Positions 61,324-64,000 of a stretch of DNA of 64,000 bases are shown here, piece after piece; the stretch's first letter is position 1, and each line of letters starts with the position of its first letter. Made by a program: the position numbers and the translations under genes. The DNA is from Oscillospiraceae bacterium (GTDB taxonomy: Bacteria > Bacillota > Clostridia > Oscillospirales > JAAYXM01): contig SVLF01000007.1 in assembly GCA_015068085.1 (NCBI GenBank), positions 1-64,000 of the forward strand. The letters run 5' to 3'. Under the pieces are notes generated by a model that saw nothing but the letters and a program-made list of their open reading frames with translations, was not told where the DNA came from and searched no databases.

Positions 61324-62256
61324 ATGGAAAAAGAGATGAAAAAAAGTAAAAACGCCATCATTTCAAGCTCTATTTCTCCTTTTCTCACCGAAAGACCTCC
61401 GGTCAACGTAACTCACATTACCGAAATAGTGAAAGAACATACCTTCCCGCGCCACACAGACTATCCCTCCATATGGATATGCCTTGACGGAGAGTTTCTC
61501 CTTCGCACCGAGCACGGAAATGTCCACTGCGCTTCCGGCAGCGTAGTAATTGTTCCTGCCGGAACTTTATACTATCCCGAGGTCTCCTCTGCCGGCAAGC
61601 TTTCCGTTATGCGTATATTTACGGAATACAACACCTACAAGAATGTTAACCACGCGGCTTTCATCAGTTCCATCACGCACCTGCTTCTGCACGCATTTTC
61701 AAAGGAGCTGGGCTTTGAGCCTGTGCGCACGGTCATTCTTTCCGCAGCTTCTCTCGAACAAGCAAAAACGCTTTTCTTCGCTCCGTCGCTTAAATCCATT
61801 GAAAAGTTCTTTTCTTTACCGGAGTTTTCTCTTTCCGATAAACAAAAAAAGACGGCGCTTTCCGTCTTCTCAAGGCGTCTTTTGCCGGTGCTTGATGCTA
61901 TGACGTATATTCATAAAAATTACTCGCAGAAAATCACCAGCGAAAGTCTTGCAAAAGCAAGCAGGCTTTGCCGCACAAATCTTTTTACGCTTTTTAAAAG
62001 ATATCTTGACGTATCGCCACTGACCTATCTTGTTATGATACGGGTTGTACGCGCACAGTTTGCGCTCACGCACACACAATATTCCCTGCAGTATATATCC
62101 GATATGTGCGGCTTCGCAAACTGCTCACATATGAGCAAATGCTACAGACAGTATAAAGGCTTTTTGCCGAGAGAAGACAGAGCAAAGATGAAGAGATACC
62201 GTAAAAAATATCCCAATCTTCACGTATCTCACGATTACTTTTTTAAAGAAGAGTAA
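61324..62256 (+). CDS. AraC-family regulator of the polysaccharide locus
   Basis: The 310-aa regulator has an N-terminal cupin sensing domain (HTFPRHTDYPSIWICLDGEFLLRTEHGNVHCASGSVVIVPAGTLYYPEV) and a C-terminal double HTH (ITSESLAKASRLCRTNLFTLFKRYLDVSPLTYLVMIRVVRA, then YSLQYISDMCGFANCSHMSKCYRQYKGFLP). ATG 61324 follows GGGATGTGAG, and the longer ORF start runs through the promoter. Being divergent from the esterase, whose promoter shares a box with the lyase operon, it is the likely activator of both. Confidence 0.9.
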   Translation: MEKEMKKSKNAIISSSISPFLTERPPVNVTHITEIVKEHTFPRHTDYPSIWICLDGEFLLRTEHGNVHCASGSVVIVPAGTLYYPEVSSAGKLSVMRIFTEYNTYKNVNHAAFISSITHLLLHAFSKELGFEPVRTVILSAASLEQAKTLFFAPSLKSIEKFFSLPEFSLSDKQKKTALSVFSRRLLPVLDAMTYIHKNYSQKITSESLAKASRLCRTNLFTLFKRYLDVSPLTYLVMIRVVRAQFALTHTQYSLQYISDMCGFANCSHMSKCYRQYKGFLPREDRAKMKRYRKKYPNLHVSHDYFFKEE

Positions 62257-62262
62257 AAAAAT

Positions 62263-62304
62263 CCCTGCAGCTCAATCCGTCAGGATTTAACCGCAGGGTA
62301 TTTT
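62263..62304. terminator. Bidirectional terminator, AraC and DegV genes
   Basis: CCCTGC...GCAGGG with A-rich and T-rich flanks (ATTTTTTATTT), between convergent genes, with an inner ATCC/GGAT pairing. Confidence 0.65.
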
Positions 62305-62308
62305 TTAT

Positions 62309-63160
62309 TTATTTTTCCAAAAACAGAACGCCGAGGGTGCCGGGACCGCAGTGGGTGGAAATAGTACAGCTCGCACGGCTCGTGTATATTTCCTTAAACA
62401 ATCCGGTGGCTTCGACCTGCTTTTTAACAGCGGCAAGCCGCTCCTCCGGCACGCCCGAATGGGTAATATACATACGCTCCGGACGGACATTCGGATATTT
62501 TTCAAACTGCTCGGAAACATACTGAGAGAGAACTCTGTCCATATTTCCGCGATATTTTTTTGCCGCGTGAAGCTCGCCGGTTTCGTTATCAACTTCAATG
62601 GACACCTTAAGCCCGAGCATTCCCGCCGCAAGCGCCGCAACGCCGGAGCAACGCCCGCCCGCCTTCATAAAGTCAAGCGTTTCAAGGACGAAGCTACAGT
62701 GGCTTTTGGCACGGAGAGCCGATACCTCTTCCACAATCTGCTCTGCAGGAAGACCTTGTGCTATTCTCTCCCCTGCCTCTATTACAAGAAGCGCAATTGC
62801 GCTTGAAACATTGCGGGAGTCGATAACATGCACTCCCGGAAGCTCTGCCGCCGCAAGCAGGCATGACTGGTAGCTGCTCGTTATTGCAGAGGAAAGCGTT
62901 ATATGAATAACCTCATAGCCTTTATCCGTCCATTGACTGAAATATTCGATATACTCCTGCGGATTTATTGCGGATGTTTTGGGAAGCGTGCCGTCTTTAC
63001 GGAACGCCGCATAAAGGTCATCCGGAAAAACATCAACGCTATCCATATATTTTTTATCGTTAAGAGTGATTGAATACGAAATAAGATTTACGGAATACTT
63101 TTCCTGAAGTTCCGGACCGATATCGCAGGTACGGTCTGCGCTGAGAATAATCTTGGGCAT
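62309..63160 (-). CDS. DegV-family fatty-acid-binding protein
   Basis: DegV/FakB proteins bind a single fatty acid and, in FakB, present it to the kinase FakA. The 283-aa protein has the N-terminal ILSADRTCDI segment, ITLSSAITSSYQSCLLAA (carboxylate-binding S-S/T-x-S region), VIDSRNVSSAIALLVIEA and the GGRCSG motif near residue 168. No fakA gene is nearby. It could be a fatty acid carrier unrelated to FakA. It is transcribed in the same direction as yebC, 44 bp downstream of it. Confidence 0.92.
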   Translation of the reverse strand: MPKIILSADRTCDIGPELQEKYSVNLISYSITLNDKKYMDSVDVFPDDLYAAFRKDGTLPKTSAINPQEYIEYFSQWTDKGYEVIHITLSSAITSSYQSCLLAAAELPGVHVIDSRNVSSAIALLVIEAGERIAQGLPAEQIVEEVSALRAKSHCSFVLETLDFMKAGGRCSGVAALAAGMLGLKVSIEVDNETGELHAAKKYRGNMDRVLSQYVSEQFEKYPNVRPERMYITHSGVPEERLAAVKKQVEATGLFKEIYTSRASCTISTHCGPGTLGVLFLEK

Positions 63161-63204
63161 ATCCTAAGTCCCCTTTCTTTAAGCCGAGGAGGAAAAACTT
63201 GTTT

Positions 63205-63930
63205 TTATTCTTCCTCTTCCCAGTTATGATAGACGTTCTGAACGTCATCATTGTCTTCAAGCATATCAAGAAGCTTCTGCATATTCTTGATATCATCTTC
63301 ATTTTCAAGCTTTGTGTACGTCTGCGGAACCATTTCGGACTCTGCAGATACAACGGTATATCCCGCCGCTTCAAGAGCGCCGCTTACCTCAACAACGGAA
63401 GTCGGGTCGCAATAAACCTCAACAACCTCTTCCGAGACCTCAACGTCATCAGCGCCCGCATCAAGGCACGCCAGCATAACGTCATCCTCATCGGCACCTG
63501 CGCGCTCGATAACAACAATGCCTTTGTTGTCAAACTGCCAGCCCACACAGCCGGTTGCACCGAGATTTCCGCCGTATTTATCGAAATAATGACGAACCTC
63601 GGATGCTGTGCGGTTGCGGTTGTCCGTCATAGTTTCAACAATAACGGCAACGCCGCACGGACCGTAGCCCTCATATACAATGGTTTCATAGTTTGCGCCG
63701 TCAGCACCTGAAGCACGCTCGATAATGCGCTTAATATTATCATTCGGCACATTATTTGCCTTTGCTTTTGCAAGGCAGGCAGCAAGCTTTGAGTTGCTTG
63801 CAGGGTCGGGGCCGCCCTCTTTTACGGCCACCGCCATTTCTCTTCCTATTTTAGTGAAAATCTTCGCTCTCTGAGCATCGGTTTTTTCCTTCTTATGAAG
63901 AATATTCTTCCATTTTGAATGTCCTGACAT
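63205..63930 (-). CDS. yebC: YebC/PmpR-family protein
   Basis: The YebC family (UPF0082; mitochondrial TACO1) was first described as transcriptional regulators and is now linked to translation of proline-rich stretches. The 241-aa protein shows GHSKWKNILHKKEKTDAQRAKIFTKIGREM, PNDNIKRIIERASG, YEGYGPCGVAVIVETMTDNRNRTASEVRH and GATGCVGWQF, all family blocks. AGGAATGAGGAACTAAA precedes the ATG. It is probably the first gene of an operon with the DegV gene. Confidence 0.95.
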   Translation of the reverse strand: MSGHSKWKNILHKKEKTDAQRAKIFTKIGREMAVAVKEGGPDPASNSKLAACLAKAKANNVPNDNIKRIIERASGADGANYETIVYEGYGPCGVAVIVETMTDNRNRTASEVRHYFDKYGGNLGATGCVGWQFDNKGIVVIERAGADEDDVMLACLDAGADDVEVSEEVVEVYCDPTSVVEVSGALEAAGYTVVSAESEMVPQTYTKLENEDDIKNMQKLLDMLEDNDDVQNVYHNWEEEE

Positions 63931-63970
63931 TTTAGTTCCTCATTCCTTAGGGTTTTATATATAATATATA

Positions 63971-63999
63971 AGTATACAACATTGTTATGATTTTTTCAA
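63971..63999 (-). promoter_or_regulatory. yebC promoter
   Basis: On the minus strand TTGAAA-17 nt-TATACT, about 40 nt upstream of the yebC start, at the window edge. Confidence 0.7.
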
Positions 64000-64000
64000 G

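Overview
The window looks like one contig from an anaerobic, spore-forming member of the Clostridia, probably an uncultured gut lineage. This rests on low-GC Firmicutes core genes (rapZ-yvcK-whiA, tmcAL, murB/murD, acetate kinase), a cwlJ-gerQ spore germination pair, S-layer-homology (SLH) surface proteins, AGGAGG-type ribosome binding sites and TTGACA/TATAAT promoters. No rRNA is present, so genus and family cannot be assigned.

Layout. (1) Positions 1-14.2 kb are housekeeping: ackA, tmcAL, murD, a histidine-less HPr/Crh-like protein, mtaB, then murB-rapZ-yvcK-whiA-dnaE and pfkA. (2) 14.3-26.3 kb holds a Gfo/Idh/MocA oxidoreductase divergent from an AraC regulator split at a classic -1 slippery heptamer, small XRE and AbrB regulators, gltX and glnS, two toxin-antitoxin modules (MntA-HepT and MazF with its antitoxin), cwlJ-gerQ and a Na/phosphate cotransporter. 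(3) 26,378-37,462 is an 11.1-kb integrative element in tRNA-Ala(GGC), bounded by perfect 50-bp direct repeats. Its tyrosine integrase lies beside attL. It has no recognisable relaxase or type IV secretion gene. It carries a PIN-like/coiled-coil/two-TM protein with a WYL regulator (candidate antiphage module), a structured RNA of about 220 nt ending in a terminator, a small RHH-like protein and an SLH surface protein, a serine recombinase beside a long inverted repeat, a SprT-like protein, an XRE regulator with operator half-sites inside two opposing promoters, and a set of unrecognised small proteins including two tandem paralogs. (4) 37.5-43.1 kb holds palindromic and direct repeats, a DUF4300-like lipoprotein, a tiny Asn/Gln-rich protein, dinB, guaB and an acyl-ACP thioesterase. 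(5) 43.1-62.3 kb is a carbohydrate locus: GH4 glycosidase, degenerate GDPD-like protein, a very large SLH-anchored heparinase-II/III-like lyase broken by a 1-nt frameshift, polysaccharide deacetylase, solute-binding lipoprotein, HigBA-type toxin-antitoxin, a surface protein sharing a repeated module with the lyase, a CE15-like esterase and a divergent AraC regulator. (6) 62.3-64 kb holds a DegV protein and YebC.

How they fit. Identical 17-bp motifs placed exactly 18 nt before TATAAT in front of both the solute-binding-protein operon and the esterase suggest that the neighbouring AraC protein controls surface breakdown of an acidic (uronic-acid-containing) polysaccharide. In the island, a perfect palindrome sits between the -10 box and start codon of the WYL gene and recurs inside the SprT-like gene, suggesting one regulator acting at two places. 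Several coding sequences appear broken by single-base shifts, and short 3' remnants show that the surface-protein genes have been duplicated and lost.
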